Shown one piece after another: positions 7,609 to 16,328 of a stretch of 34,409 nucleotides of DNA. How positions within the stretch are numbered: the stretch's first letter is position 1; each line of letters begins with the position of its first letter. Origin of the DNA: Candidatus Bathyarchaeota archaeon (GTDB taxonomy: Archaea; Thermoproteota; Bathyarchaeia; Bathyarchaeales; Bathycorpusculaceae); assembly GCA_030626685.1 (NCBI GenBank), contig DAOUTL010000001.1, positions 1-34,409 of the forward strand. Direction: 5' to 3'. The notes under the pieces are model-generated. The model saw only the letters and a list, made by a program, of their open reading frames with translations, made no database searches and was not told the DNA's origin. A program made the position numbers and the translations under genes.

Positions 7609-7869
7609 ATGGTTGAGGCTGTCACGGTGACTTCGAAGGGTCAGGTAACTATTCCCTCCTGGTTGAGAAGGGAGTTAAAGATAGTGGAAGGTGAGAAACT
7701 GTTGGTTATCCGTGAGGGTGATGTGATCAAAATGATTCCTGTACCCAAACTGTCGAGGATGGCAGGTATAGACAGGGAGGTTTTTGAGGGTAGGAAGCCT
7801 TCAAAGGAGATTGAGGCGTTGAGGAAGGAGTGGACGAGGGAATTTGAAAAGCGAATCCGCCAAGCCTAA
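7609..7869 (+). CDS. vapB: AbrB-type antitoxin
   Basis: 86-aa antitoxin. The AbrB domain is VTVTSKGQVTIPSWLRRELK followed by IVEGEKLLVIREGDVIKMIP, and the tail (SRMAGIDREVFEG and a long charged helix) should bind the PIN toxin. The ATG at 7609 was chosen over a longer reading to 7540 because of the AAGGTGA site 6 nt upstream and the position of the conserved fold. It overlaps the toxin gene by 26 nt, so the two are translationally coupled. Confidence 0.86.
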   Translation: MVEAVTVTSKGQVTIPSWLRRELKIVEGEKLLVIREGDVIKMIPVPKLSRMAGIDREVFEGRKPSKEIEALRKEWTREFEKRIRQA

Positions 7870-8284
7870 AGTTGTTTTGGATACTAAGCCTCTGATCAAG
7901 CTTTTTGCACAAGAGGAAGGGTGGAATGCTGTTCAAAAGATCTTAGCTAAAGTGGAGGCTGAAGAGGTAGAGGCAGCGATAAGTGTGGTTACGCTTACAG
8001 AAATCTACTATAAGTATTTGCAGGAGAAGAGACCTGATTTGGCTAAAACTAGAATAGATAATCTTAGGTACGCTATATATCTTAAAAAGCTTGAGATAGG
8101 GGAACAAGTTGCTGTCAAGGCTGGGGAGTTTAAAGGTAAATATAACGTCTCGATAGCTGATGCTTTCATAGCGGCTTCTGCATATTTGGAAGGGTTAACC
8201 ATAATTAGTGACGATGCGGACTTTAAAAAAATAAGTGAAGTCAAAGCCTTAACCGAAAAGGAGTTTATTCGCGGTATTAACTGA
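7844..8284 (+). CDS. vapC: VapC-like PIN-domain toxin (TTG start)
   Basis: 146-aa PIN toxin with D13 (VVLDTKPLIKL), E53 (TLTEIYYKY), D106 (SIADAFIAASA) and D123/D124 (ISDDADF). The reading frame can only begin near the TTG at 7844, inside the antitoxin gene, which should hold toxin output below antitoxin output. The sequence resembles the 28.3-kb VapC (shared E-I/L-Y-x-x-L and R-x-P-D-L-A segments), suggesting paralogues. A predicted ribonuclease of unknown substrate. Confidence 0.86.
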   Translation: MKSESAKPKVVLDTKPLIKLFAQEEGWNAVQKILAKVEAEEVEAAISVVTLTEIYYKYLQEKRPDLAKTRIDNLRYAIYLKKLEIGEQVAVKAGEFKGKYNVSIADAFIAASAYLEGLTIISDDADFKKISEVKALTEKEFIRGIN

Positions 8285-8582
8285 AGTTTGAAGTGTTGGT
8301 TGCAGGTGGTATAGGGTTGCTGTTTATGTTTTCTAGGGATTTGTATGTTTTGGTTAAGCGTAGGGTTGAAGGAGTGGAGCTGGAGGTCGAAAACCCCTTC
8401 ATCAATTTGCTTAGCTCTCTGTCGTGGTCAACAACCCGTTGCTTATAGACAGCTACGAATTCGCCGTTGAACTTTAAGATTCTCCGCTTGGAAACTTCAA
8501 AATGGCTGAAACGTTGTTGATGCGCATGAAAAGCATATTCTGAAGGCGTGTATGTTTCGAGTTTTCTGACGTGATGTTGCAA
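8277..8582 (-). pseudogene. Possible degraded DUF5678-type ORF
   Basis: The middle of this frame (LKFNGEFVAVYKQRVVDHDR, then ELSKLMKGF) resembles DUF5678 proteins, small archaeal proteins with a G-x-W/F-V-A-V core often found beside TA or protease genes. After residue 64 the frame turns into low-complexity S/T/P/N sequence, whereas a neighbouring frame reads GFRPPAPLLQPYA and stops, which fits a frameshift. The only start is a TTG at 8582, 6 nt after the HEPN gene. It overlaps the end of the converging VapC by 8 nt. Confidence 0.35.
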
Positions 8583-8587
8583 AACAT

Positions 8588-8992
8588 TTAGAGTGGGCTG
8601 GCAGTTTTTAGCAGCTCCTTTATCTTCTTTATAAACTTCTCAGCGTTATCTACTATTGTGCTGACCTCCCCTTCTCCGTAGCTTGCATATACATCATAGG
8701 TGCTTGCCTGCCTCATCTCGAATGCTTTGCTTAAATGCCTTCCAAACTCCTTTTCCAATAGGCCGGTTTTGATAATTTCCCTTCCTAAAAGTTCCCTTAA
8801 ACCTTTGTGTGTTTTAGGAGGGCTAACTCCTTTTGAAGCCAAGATTGCGTGGGAGGCGTGAAACATGGCGTAATATGCGTTGTTTATGGCGGACCTTAGC
8901 CTCAGGTGTGTTAAGCATAGTCTGGCATCTTTAAGGAATTCATCTGCCAGTTTTAAACACTTTTTCACGTATTGTTTTGAAGGTTCCATCAT
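8588..8992 (-). CDS. HEPN-domain protein (UPF0332/HepT-like)
   Basis: 134-aa helical HEPN protein, partner of the nucleotidyltransferase upstream. Family features: SAINNAYYAMFHASHAILA, PPKTHKGLRELL, and R94 followed by QASTYDVY. In HepT ribonucleases the catalytic signature is R-x4-6-H; here the histidine position reads Y/D, as in many UPF0332 proteins, so nuclease activity is doubtful. It starts 53 nt inside the MntA-like gene, so translation is coupled. In studied systems MNT enzymes adenylylate the HEPN toxin on tyrosine; Y99 or Y102 could be the acceptor (inference). Confidence 0.8.
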   Translation of the reverse strand: MMEPSKQYVKKCLKLADEFLKDARLCLTHLRLRSAINNAYYAMFHASHAILASKGVSPPKTHKGLRELLGREIIKTGLLEKEFGRHLSKAFEMRQASTYDVYASYGEGEVSTIVDNAEKFIKKIKELLKTASPL

Positions 8993-9326
8993 CGTATAAA
9001 ATCACGCCTTCTTTCAAAATTGCGAAGATGAATGGTGAGCCTACTTTAATTCTGTGTTCAAATTCGTCTGTTGTGAGGTGGATGGGCATTATGAAGGTTT
9101 CAAAATCGTTCTCAAAGTCGATTTCATAGCCTACATCTGAAACTTTCTCTCCGACCTCATTATCCTTGCCTATCACCAGAACGTCAATGTCGCTATCCTT
9201 TGTTGCCTCTCCTCTGGCTACCGAGCCGTAGATGACCATTGATTGGATTCTGTCGCCCAACTCATTTAACACTCTACTTCTGAAAGCTGTCAGAGCCCTC
9301 TCATATCTTGTTTGAAGCTTCAGCAT
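8940..9326 (-). CDS. MntA-like minimal nucleotidyltransferase antitoxin
   Basis: 128-aa minimal nucleotidyltransferase with the G-S-x10-D-x-D signature: G34 S35 (IYGSVARGE), then D46 and D48 (SDIDVLVIG), plus a third acidic position in YEIDFEND. It transfers AMP or another nucleotide to the HEPN partner in type VII TA systems. First gene of the pair, overlapping the HEPN gene by 53 nt. A TATA-like CATTTAACT lies about 30 nt upstream of the ATG at 9326. Confidence 0.85.
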   Translation of the reverse strand: MLKLQTRYERALTAFRSRVLNELGDRIQSMVIYGSVARGEATKDSDIDVLVIGKDNEVGEKVSDVGYEIDFENDFETFIMPIHLTTDEFEHRIKVGSPFIFAILKEGVILYDDGTFKTIREKVFKTGR

Positions 9327-9442
9327 TATAGTTCCCGTTTGGACTTTTCCATGGAGTTAAATGTCAGTTCTGGTATTTATTATGTTTGAATTGGGCGTCC
9401 AACGGGATTTTATCCTCGGTTCAACCTCACCTTTCCGAACCC

Positions 9443-11491
9443 TCAACTCCTCTTTCTACTTCTCCTTATGAGGACTGCTGCTGCGGAGGCCGCTGCGATG
9501 ATGGCTATTATTGCGCCGGCTACGTAGCCTATCGGTATGGCAGGTGCAAGTGGTGCTACAACCGTGAACGTTGCTTCGAGGTCGTCAACTTTGACCGTGT
9601 AAGTTCCCGGCTCCGTCTTTGTCACTGTGAATGTTACGGTGGTTGATTCTCCGCCGGTTAGAGTTACCGTCTCAGTAGACTCAACTGCTCCGTTAACTGT
9701 TAAGGTCGCAGTGTATGATCCTTCAAGGTCTCCCACATTCGTTACCATAGCGGTGATGGTTACCGTCTCGCCGGGTCCCACTTCAGCTGGGGTGACTGAT
9801 AGGTTTGAAAGCTCAAATTCTGCTGGTAGGGCGTACTCTGTTACGGTTAAAGTATAGGTGCAGCTGTGGGTTTTCTCTCCTCCAGTGCCCGTGATGGTGA
9901 TTGAGTAGGTTCCGGTTGGTGTGGTTGAACTGGTTGAGATTGTCAGCGTCGAGTTGAAGCTTGGTGTTCCTGAAGATGGGCTGAAGTTTGCGGTCGTCCC
10001 GCTCGGAAGTCCGCTCGCCGATAGGCTGACGGTTTCGGTGAATCCTGCGACTGGTGAGACAGAGACTGTAGCGGTTGTGGATTCTCCTTGCACGATTGAT
10101 CCGGAGGTTGGGTCTACGCTTATGCTGAAGTCGGGAGCTAATGCGGTGCCTGATACCGCGAACACGGAAAGCCCTGGGGAAACTGCGGAGAAGTAAACGT
10201 ACGTGGCGTCTTCGTCGACTTTTTCAGTTGGGATGGAAGTCCATTCGCCCGCCGCGTACCGGTTCAGAGTTATGGTTGTCTCGTCTATTTCGTGCTCTGT
10301 GATCCAGGATTTTTCCACTTTGAACGTTATTGTGACGGATTCTATGTCAGCGTCCGTTATGTTTTGGGCGACCACGTTCAGGTGTTTGTAGGATATTCCG
10401 GGGGCTGCTATCTCTATTCCCAGTGGTCTCTCGGTGAGTTGCTGCACGGTTATCAGCACGTTCTCAACCGTGTTTTTGACGCTTATCGTGAGTTCGGTTA
10501 TTACAGTGTTTTCTACTTCTACTGTGGCGTTTTCTGCCGGCGTTATCGATGGAATCTCGTACGGCGGGGACTGTTTCTCTATGTTTTCCGGCGGTATCTC
10601 CGTGTATATTCCTGTAACTGTCCTCGTCTCGTCAGCTGCTAGTGTCACGCTCTCGGCTGCCGGGGTTAAGTAGCCTAGGGCGTCACCGAAAGAAATTGTG
10701 TATGTGCCCGCGTCCAACAATTTGGTTTGGGGGGCAATTCCCCATAGGATGTTATCCACGTAAACATTTGCCTTTATCGGGGTTGTGTCGACGGTTAGGG
10801 TTGCCTTTCCTGGTGGTGGCGGGGGTGGAGGGGCTAGTGTGAAGCTTAGGGAAGCGGTGTCGCCGATGTTATGTACGAAGTCTACGGCTCTCACGTAGAA
10901 GGTGTGTGAACCGTAAGCTATGGGTATGGGGGAAGTCCACGAGGTAGCTGTGGTGGATATCCAGCTTCCGTCGTCTATTCGAGTTTGGTAGCTTTCAACT
11001 CCTAGGTTGTCTGTTGCTGGGTTCCAAGCGAATGTGGGAGTGGTGTCGCTGTCAGGGGTTAGCTTGCGTAGATTTGTTGGAGTCGATGGGGATATGTTGT
11101 CTGTGACTGCTAGGTTTAGCTGAGTTGATTCTCCATGCTCGAATGTGTATGACGTGGCGCATATTTCGGCTACTAAGAAGTCTATTGTGTCACCGTCTTC
11201 TCCGCCTTCCTTCTCCGTAGTTTCGGGGTCGTCTCCTGGAACCATGAAAAGCGGGTCGTAGCCGTATCTTCCGTCCTTGGTTGTGGTTGAAGCGTACGTG
11301 ACCTCGCCTATTTTAGCTTCAACTGTTGTTCCGTCTGGTGCAGGGATTGTTCCTATAGGTCCGGAAACTTGAACGTATCCATAAAACTGATGGGGTATTG
11401 TGGGTACAGCCAGCACGTTGGCACACGTTAACATTAGCGTGGCCAACAACACTGCTATAAGCGGTTTTGCCACATTTTTTTTCAATTTCAT
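9443..11491 (-). CDS. Secreted surface protein with PEGA and PGF-pre-PGF-like domains
   Basis: About 682-aa cell-surface protein. Order: signal peptide (KPLIAVLLATLMLTCANVLA); an N-terminal beta domain with YASTTTKDGRYGYDP; an Ig/Fn3-like domain (TPTFAWNPATDNLGVESYQT); a P-rich linker of eight prolines; a PEGA domain (ATLTVDTTPIKANVYVDNIL); a PGF-pre-PGF-like domain (ITFKVEKSWITEHEIDET and later YVYFSAVSPGLSVFAVSG); an Ig-like domain; a CARDB-like domain; and a C-terminal membrane helix (GYVAGAIIAIIAAASAAAVL) with a basic RRSRKRS tail. The ATG at 11491 has AGGTGA 6 nt upstream; a GTG at 11500 is the alternative. It is probably anchored to the outside of the membrane and works in cell-wall or adhesion structure, possibly with the 1393-aa neighbour. 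Confidence 0.8.
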   Translation of the reverse strand: MKLKKNVAKPLIAVLLATLMLTCANVLAVPTIPHQFYGYVQVSGPIGTIPAPDGTTVEAKIGEVTYASTTTKDGRYGYDPLFMVPGDDPETTEKEGGEDGDTIDFLVAEICATSYTFEHGESTQLNLAVTDNISPSTPTNLRKLTPDSDTTPTFAWNPATDNLGVESYQTRIDDGSWISTTATSWTSPIPIAYGSHTFYVRAVDFVHNIGDTASLSFTLAPPPPPPPGKATLTVDTTPIKANVYVDNILWGIAPQTKLLDAGTYTISFGDALGYLTPAAESVTLAADETRTVTGIYTEIPPENIEKQSPPYEIPSITPAENATVEVENTVITELTISVKNTVENVLITVQQLTERPLGIEIAAPGISYKHLNVVAQNITDADIESVTITFKVEKSWITEHEIDETTITLNRYAAGEWTSIPTEKVDEDATYVYFSAVSPGLSVFAVSGTALAPDFSISVDPTSGSIVQGESTTATVSVSPVAGFTETVSLSASGLPSGTTANFSPSSGTPSFNSTLTISTSSTTPTGTYSITITGTGGEKTHSCTYTLTVTEYALPAEFELSNLSVTPAEVGPGETVTITAMVTNVGDLEGSYTATLTVNGAVESTETVTLTGGESTTVTFTVTKTEPGTYTVKVDDLEATFTVVAPLAPAIPIGYVAGAIIAIIAAASAAAVLIRRSRKRS

Positions 11492-11520
11492 ATTATTCAC
11501 CTAACCATGATGATTTTAAC

Positions 11521-11530
11521 AAAAAAAAAG
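11521..11530 (-). terminator. Oligo-T terminator after the 1393-aa gene
   Basis: On the minus strand the 53-bp gap between the two surface genes contains a run of nine T residues 24 nt after the stop codon at 11554. T-runs alone terminate archaeal RNA polymerase, so transcription may be reduced before the downstream surface gene. Confidence 0.45.
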
Positions 11531-11553
11531 AGGGAGATCATTTAGTTCGCTTC

Positions 11554-14500
11554 CTAAGGAACTATTACGCCTTCCTCGGAAACGTAGATCCAGTAGCCAT
11601 AGCCAGGCATCATCGTCAATGGATCCCTAACCCATCCATAGGTCGGGATGTAGGTCAGCCTTCTAATGTAGTCAACGCCTCTCAAGTAGTACGTGCTGTT
11701 CATTTCTTGGAGCGCTTTGAAGCCCATTAGGTTCCAGCCTGTGTAGACTTTGTATGTTGGGGGTATGTTTGGTCCTGGTATGTTCTCGTAGCCGTATAGG
11801 CTGAAGGTGACGGTTTCAGTGGTTTTCGTTTTAACCCAGTATCCGAGTCCATCCCTTATGGTTGTTAGGTTGCGTGGTGCTTCGGGAGCGGGGTTGTAGA
11901 CGCTCCAGCTCTTGGATTCGGGGTTGTAGCTCCAGACGACATCAACATCATCTGAGACTGGTTGGAGCACATGGGTTATGCTTGCGTTTTCAGGTATCAG
12001 AGGTAGTGACATTAGGTTCCATTGTGGATAGAGGGTTAGGTTGTAGCTGAGCCTGTCTGAGCCTGTGTATGGGGAGCCAACATATTCGTCTTCGTATACG
12101 TATGCCCATATGATGTTAGTGTTCACGTTTACGCCTGTGTTTCTGCATCTGTGCCATGAGCCGTCTTTGAAGTAGTATAGGCCTAAAATGACTTCGTTTA
12201 GGCCTGCGACTTCCTCATCTGTGTAGTGAAGCTCAATGTATATTGGCCAGTTGACAGCGGATTTGTTTCCAACGGCGATTTCAACGTATTTTGGAAGCAT
12301 CTCATCCGGCTTAAAAGCTTCTGGATGAGGATTGGCAGTGTGGTTGGCAACGATGACTGATGTTGGAGACGTCACGTTCACCGTTATCACGACGTCAGCC
12401 ACATCAGTAGCATTGACAACATTGGGTTCTGTTATGTTTGTTACGGGCTCAACCTTCTGTTCTGACGGCGGTTGTGGATATCCTTCGGGAACTATCCATG
12501 GAGCGTAGGTGACCTCGCCTAGGGTTGAATTGTCCAGCTTGTGGTAGATCAAAGCCTCTATCTCATCGAAAGTGTAGACACCCCAATCGTTGAGGGTGGC
12601 GTTAAGAGTTCCCGTCGGGTTTTCCTCACCTAACTCGATTGCAATACCGTTTCGCGAGAAATTGTTGAAGTGAACCTGAAGACCGCTTATGTTTCCGCTG
12701 TAGACGTATATGCCTTGGTAATTATTTACGAAGTCGTTGTGAACCACTTTCCCACTAATCAAACCATTATTTTCGTTGGTAAAGTAGAGCCCCGCGCCAT
12801 GGATATCCTCCATTCCCACTGGACTGCCTTCAAAGATATTGTTTTCCACCACTACATTTTCAGCGTTTCTAATTTCGATAGCAGCCCAGAACCATTCGTG
12901 ACCTCCGTTGTTTTCAAACTTGTTGTTGCGAACCACGAAGTTGTCGGTGAAGTTGTCTCTGTTGCCATAAACGACCGATGATCCCCTGTTATCATGAATG
13001 TAGTTGTTCTCAAATGTGACTGTGGAAAGACTCGGCCCGCTAGGACCGGCTTCTAGGGTGCCCTCCCCGATATATAGGGTTCCCCAATCCGTATAGCCAG
13101 TTACTTCGTTGTTGGTAAAGGTGAAATCGCTGGCAACAGGGTTAATATAGAAGCACATGCCAACGCTGCCTTGACCGTCAAAGATGTTGTTGTCGAAAGT
13201 GAGGTCATAAAGATAGCCCTCCCCGATATGACCAATAGTGACTCCGTTACCGTATGTTCCAGCGTTTCCTTGGATGGTGAAATTAAGGATCGACACACCT
13301 ACAATGTCACCAGCACTAGTATCGAACTTTATCCCATTAGTGATAACTGTGCCAGTAGGGCTTTCCCCTTGCAACGTCAGGCTCTTGTCAATTACAACAT
13401 GCTCGTCATACGTCCCCGCCGCCACATTGATTGTGTCGCCAGGGCATGAGGCGTCAATGCCGCCTTGGATGGTGTCGGAGTAGGCGAGGACGCTATCAAA
13501 GTGTTCAACGGTGACAAACTGCCTCTCTGGAGTGGTGGTTGAGGTGGCATACCAAGGTGTGAAAGTTACGTTATCGCTTACTGCGTCTCCCTTGCCATCC
13601 GAATTCCTTGTCTCATGATATGGCCCACTTGCGTCACCCCACCAGTTCAGGGTGGCGTTGAGCGTGTACGTCTCATTAAGATTGCAGACAGCTCCTTTGT
13701 ATGTGCTTTCTTCTTCATCATTAGTCCATTCGAGACCTAAGTTGTTGACGAAGTTGTTGTAGTGGGCTACATTACCGATTCCCATCTGTTTGCCACAGCG
13801 TATGGCGAAATCATTGTCGTGTATGTCATTGTACTGAATTATGTGGTTTGCTGCACCAAACTCAATCTTGACACCAGTGTGGCAGTCGTGAATGTTGTTA
13901 TACTCTGCAATTGTTCCACTGGAATCTTTGGCAAAGCAAATAGCCATCTGGACATTGTAGATTTCGTTATGTGCGATTATTACGTCTGGTCCGGCTTCAT
14001 AAACTCCTATACCAGTGCTCAGATATTGCTCTCCGATAAATCCCAAGTCGGTTATGGTGTTGTAAGTGGCTGAGCCCTTCGCATCTCTAAGGAAGTATAT
14101 GCCATTAGGAACTTGCTTAGTTAATGCCCCTGGACCGTTAATCACGTTGTGGTGATAGTCCGCTGTCAGTGTGTCGCCTACTGCGTATATGCCTGCCCTG
14201 TTGTAACCTTGAACAGTACACTGTGTTACTTCTACCGTGGAAACAGATGATATAGCAGAAGCCCATATACCTGCGGTACGACAACTAAGTTCTGAGTTTC
14301 CAATGACTGTCAAGCCTTTTATTGTGCCACTGGTCTCAAGGTAAGCGAGACCCGCAACCCAACCATCTACTCCAATTCCTGCAGGTGCTTCCGCGATTAA
14401 CGAACCATTTATTTGCAGGTCATTTATGGTAACTTCACCAGTCGCGTTAACAAAGACTATTGCCGCCATCTGCTTGGTACCTATTCCAAGCCATGGTGTA

Positions 14501-15735
14501 GTCTTTACCGTCGTTAGGGTTCCATCAGATGGTTGAATTATGGTGCTTTCGCCTTCTCCCTCCAGTGTAAGTGCCCTATCGATAACTACTTGCTCATCGT
14601 ATGTACCCGCGTGAACCAGTATCGTGTCGCCTGGGTTAGCGGCGTCTATGGCGGATTGAATTGTGTAGTATCCCTTTGTATCTATGGTTACTGAAGCTGG
14701 TGTAGCTGCTAACGCTTGAATTGCCTCTGAATCGATTTCGGAGTACTCGGTTGGAGAACACAGCCATCCGCCGTTTTCTTCCTGATTCGATACGAGCCAG
14801 TGTGCTCCTTTCCTAGCAGTTTCCAATTCACCAGCTGCATTCAATCCCACAATCACATAAGCTGTGTCTTGGACAATGCCCTCTGGATTCTCTCCTGAGC
14901 CCCAGCTTCCATTGTCATTCTGACTGTCTGTCAGGTTGCTGATTATGGCTGCAATTTCGGTCGCGTAAGTTGTTGGGTCTACTACTTGGAACATCTCTAG
15001 ACCTTTGCCCCATCCGATGTACCTGTAATCGTCGGTTCCGTCTATTTTGGTTAGATTGCTTTGTATGACGCTGGCCATGTTTTCTGCCCATGCTGTGTCA
15101 TCACAGGTAAGGGCTGCCAATGCGTAGTCTGCAGATTGCCATATGGCACCGCCGTGGCTGCTGCCGAAAGCGCTGTACAGATAATTGTACATATTCGTTT
15201 GGTTTCCGTCACCGTAGTTTTCGCCACGGTTTTCTGTTACCCAGTTCCATGCGTCTATAGCGTAGTCTTTGTATGTTGTATTTCCAGATATTTCTGCGAA
15301 TCGTACTAGAAATCTGTAGTCGAATGAGTGGCCAAACCGATAGCTGTCCCAGCCGTAGTAGAAGTCTCCTTCGCTTGCGTTTCCATACATTATGAAGTCT
15401 GCTACATTCTTTGCAGTTTCAAAGTAGCTTGTGTTTCCGGTTAGTTCATATGCGTCTAAGAGCCCTAAAGCCGTCACACCATAGAGGTTTGTTGAACTAT
15501 TAGCTGCACTGTGCTCGGTTAGACCTGTAACATTCCAATCCCAGCCGTAGTCCGTATTTGATTGAAGGGCTATCAACCTATCTGCTGCGTTAGCAACTAC
15601 GGTCTTATACTCCTTGACAGTCGGCGAGTTCGCCTCTACAGATGGTATAGGCATAACAATTAGAAGCATTGACAGTATGAATAGTGCTATCAGTAGTGTC
15701 GTTATTGTCTTCGCATTAACTCTTCTATGAAACAT
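11554..15735 (-). CDS. Large secreted protein: alpha/alpha-barrel plus two beta-helices
   Basis: 1393-aa secreted protein. A signal peptide (residues about 10-35, TLLIALFILSMLLIVMPIPS) precedes an all-helical barrel-like region (36-350) with repeats such as LYGVTALGLLDAYELTGNTS and ALAALTCDDTAWAENMASVI, similar to terpene-cyclase or glycosidase alpha/alpha folds. Two parallel beta-helices follow, each opened by a near-identical segment (PGDTILVHAGTYDEQVVIDR and PGDTINVAAGTYDEHVVIDK) and built of N-rich NosD/pectate-lyase-type coils. The C-terminus has a beta domain and two copies of a WNLM motif (LYPQWNLMSLPL, YTGWNLMGFK). No membrane anchor is visible, so it may be retained by partners or released; polysaccharide binding or degradation is an inference. 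Start ATG with AAAGGAGG upstream and a conserved structured leader. Confidence 0.78.
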   Translation of the reverse strand: MFHRRVNAKTITTLLIALFILSMLLIVMPIPSVEANSPTVKEYKTVVANAADRLIALQSNTDYGWDWNVTGLTEHSAANSSTNLYGVTALGLLDAYELTGNTSYFETAKNVADFIMYGNASEGDFYYGWDSYRFGHSFDYRFLVRFAEISGNTTYKDYAIDAWNWVTENRGENYGDGNQTNMYNYLYSAFGSSHGGAIWQSADYALAALTCDDTAWAENMASVIQSNLTKIDGTDDYRYIGWGKGLEMFQVVDPTTYATEIAAIISNLTDSQNDNGSWGSGENPEGIVQDTAYVIVGLNAAGELETARKGAHWLVSNQEENGGWLCSPTEYSEIDSEAIQALAATPASVTIDTKGYYTIQSAIDAANPGDTILVHAGTYDEQVVIDRALTLEGEGESTIIQPSDGTLTTVKTTPWLGIGTKQMAAIVFVNATGEVTINDLQINGSLIAEAPAGIGVDGWVAGLAYLETSGTIKGLTVIGNSELSCRTAGIWASAISSVSTVEVTQCTVQGYNRAGIYAVGDTLTADYHHNVINGPGALTKQVPNGIYFLRDAKGSATYNTITDLGFIGEQYLSTGIGVYEAGPDVIIAHNEIYNVQMAICFAKDSSGTIAEYNNIHDCHTGVKIEFGAANHIIQYNDIHDNDFAIRCGKQMGIGNVAHYNNFVNNLGLEWTNDEEESTYKGAVCNLNETYTLNATLNWWGDASGPYHETRNSDGKGDAVSDNVTFTPWYATSTTTPERQFVTVEHFDSVLAYSDTIQGGIDASCPGDTINVAAGTYDEHVVIDKSLTLQGESPTGTVITNGIKFDTSAGDIVGVSILNFTIQGNAGTYGNGVTIGHIGEGYLYDLTFDNNIFDGQGSVGMCFYINPVASDFTFTNNEVTGYTDWGTLYIGEGTLEAGPSGPSLSTVTFENNYIHDNRGSSVVYGNRDNFTDNFVVRNNKFENNGGHEWFWAAIEIRNAENVVVENNIFEGSPVGMEDIHGAGLYFTNENNGLISGKVVHNDFVNNYQGIYVYSGNISGLQVHFNNFSRNGIAIELGEENPTGTLNATLNDWGVYTFDEIEALIYHKLDNSTLGEVTYAPWIVPEGYPQPPSEQKVEPVTNITEPNVVNATDVADVVITVNVTSPTSVIVANHTANPHPEAFKPDEMLPKYVEIAVGNKSAVNWPIYIELHYTDEEVAGLNEVILGLYYFKDGSWHRCRNTGVNVNTNIIWAYVYEDEYVGSPYTGSDRLSYNLTLYPQWNLMSLPLIPENASITHVLQPVSDDVDVVWSYNPESKSWSVYNPAPEAPRNLTTIRDGLGYWVKTKTTETVTFSLYGYENIPGPNIPPTYKVYTGWNLMGFKALQEMNSTYYLRGVDYIRRLTYIPTYGWVRDPLTMMPGYGYWIYVSEEGVIVP

Positions 15736-15776
15736 TCTTTCTTTTCTCCTCCTTTCTCCTCTTTTTATCAGTTAAG

Positions 15777-15831
15777 GGCATCCTTTTCACGGGTCCTTAT
15801 AGATCCCTACAAGTCATACCCGCTGGACACC
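15777..15831 (-). ncRNA. Structured 5' leader element, copy 2
   Basis: Counterpart of 7394-7437. In the minus-strand transcript GGUGUCC (15825-15831) pairs with GGAUGCC (15777-15783), and GCGGGU (15818-15823) pairs with ACCCGU (15789-15794). Relative to copy 1, pairs C-G and G-C became U-G and G-U, and the closing G-C became G-U, so pairing is preserved. The loop again contains GACUUGUAGGG, with about 11 nt inserted. The leader is about 104 nt long, almost the same as copy 1. Confidence 0.6.
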
Positions 15832-15859
15832 CCAAACATTATTTTATTGTTACGTTTTG

Positions 15860-15893
15860 CTTATAAAAACTACGTTTCCAACTCGAGAATATT
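15860..15893 (-). promoter_or_regulatory. Promoter of the surface-protein operon
   Basis: TATA box GTTTTTATAAG at 15860-15870 on the minus strand. The 23 bp from 15860 to 15882 are identical to 7465-7487, followed by a second conserved GAGAATATT block. The distance from TATA box to leader hairpin and to the start codon is also conserved. This points to a two-member regulon. Confidence 0.65.
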
Positions 15894-16028
15894 CCCAAAC
15901 AAGCCATATTTCCACGAGCGAACCAGCCCGCCTTAAAGGACAGAACTTGCGCGAGCATGTACACGAAACCTTAAGCCAGTCACAAGTTTCAAGGGAAATG
16001 CTGTAACGTGTCTAACAGCGTGCGTGTG

Positions 16029-16087
16029 CCATACACACAGAAACAACACACCCACCCAGACTCGCCACAAACACCAAGCGACAAGAC
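16029..16087 (+). repeat. Dispersed repeat, copy 1
   Basis: About 46 bp starting CCATACACACAGAAACAACA and ending GCCACAAACAC recur without change at 17515-17560. The following ACACCAAGCG block recurs at 17571-17580 after a short insertion in that copy. A weaker third copy lies near 18634-18676. It is neither coding nor tandem. Confidence 0.7.
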
Positions 16088-16240
16088 CAAACCAAATGAC
16101 AATCCTTTACGGTGAAGGAGACGGAATTGTTGGAAAGCGTGTAATAGCATATGCGAGACACATAGAAGTTATGAGAATACACACATCTAAAACCCATAGG
16201 CACAGAGCCCAAGGAGCCAAACTTGACGATGCTGAATGCT

Positions 16241-16328
16241 ACATGGTTAAACCGATTCGATGGAGACAGCGATCTCAAACCCGTGGTCTCCATTAGGACC
16301 GCAGTGTTCAAATCCCACCCCTCGCACT
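16241..16328 (+). pseudogene. Degenerate type II tRNA (Leu/Ser-like)
   Basis: A D-loop-like TGGTTAAA is followed by CTCAAAC (an anticodon-loop-like heptamer), a variable-arm-like GGTC...GACC (16285-16298), TTCAAATCCCACC and an acceptor-like CCCTCGCAC. The T stem is mispaired and no complementary 5' acceptor strand (GTGCGAGG) lies upstream, so this is a relic or chance resemblance rather than a working tRNA gene. Confidence 0.4.

Noticed and set aside
9627..10842. Several plus-strand ORFs inside the 685-aa surface gene
   Set aside because: Antisense shadows of a T/S/V-rich coding sequence; no ribosome-binding sites and no recognisable domains.
12670..14073. Plus- and minus-strand ORFs inside the 1393-aa gene
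   Set aside because: Out-of-frame shadows of the beta-helix coding region.
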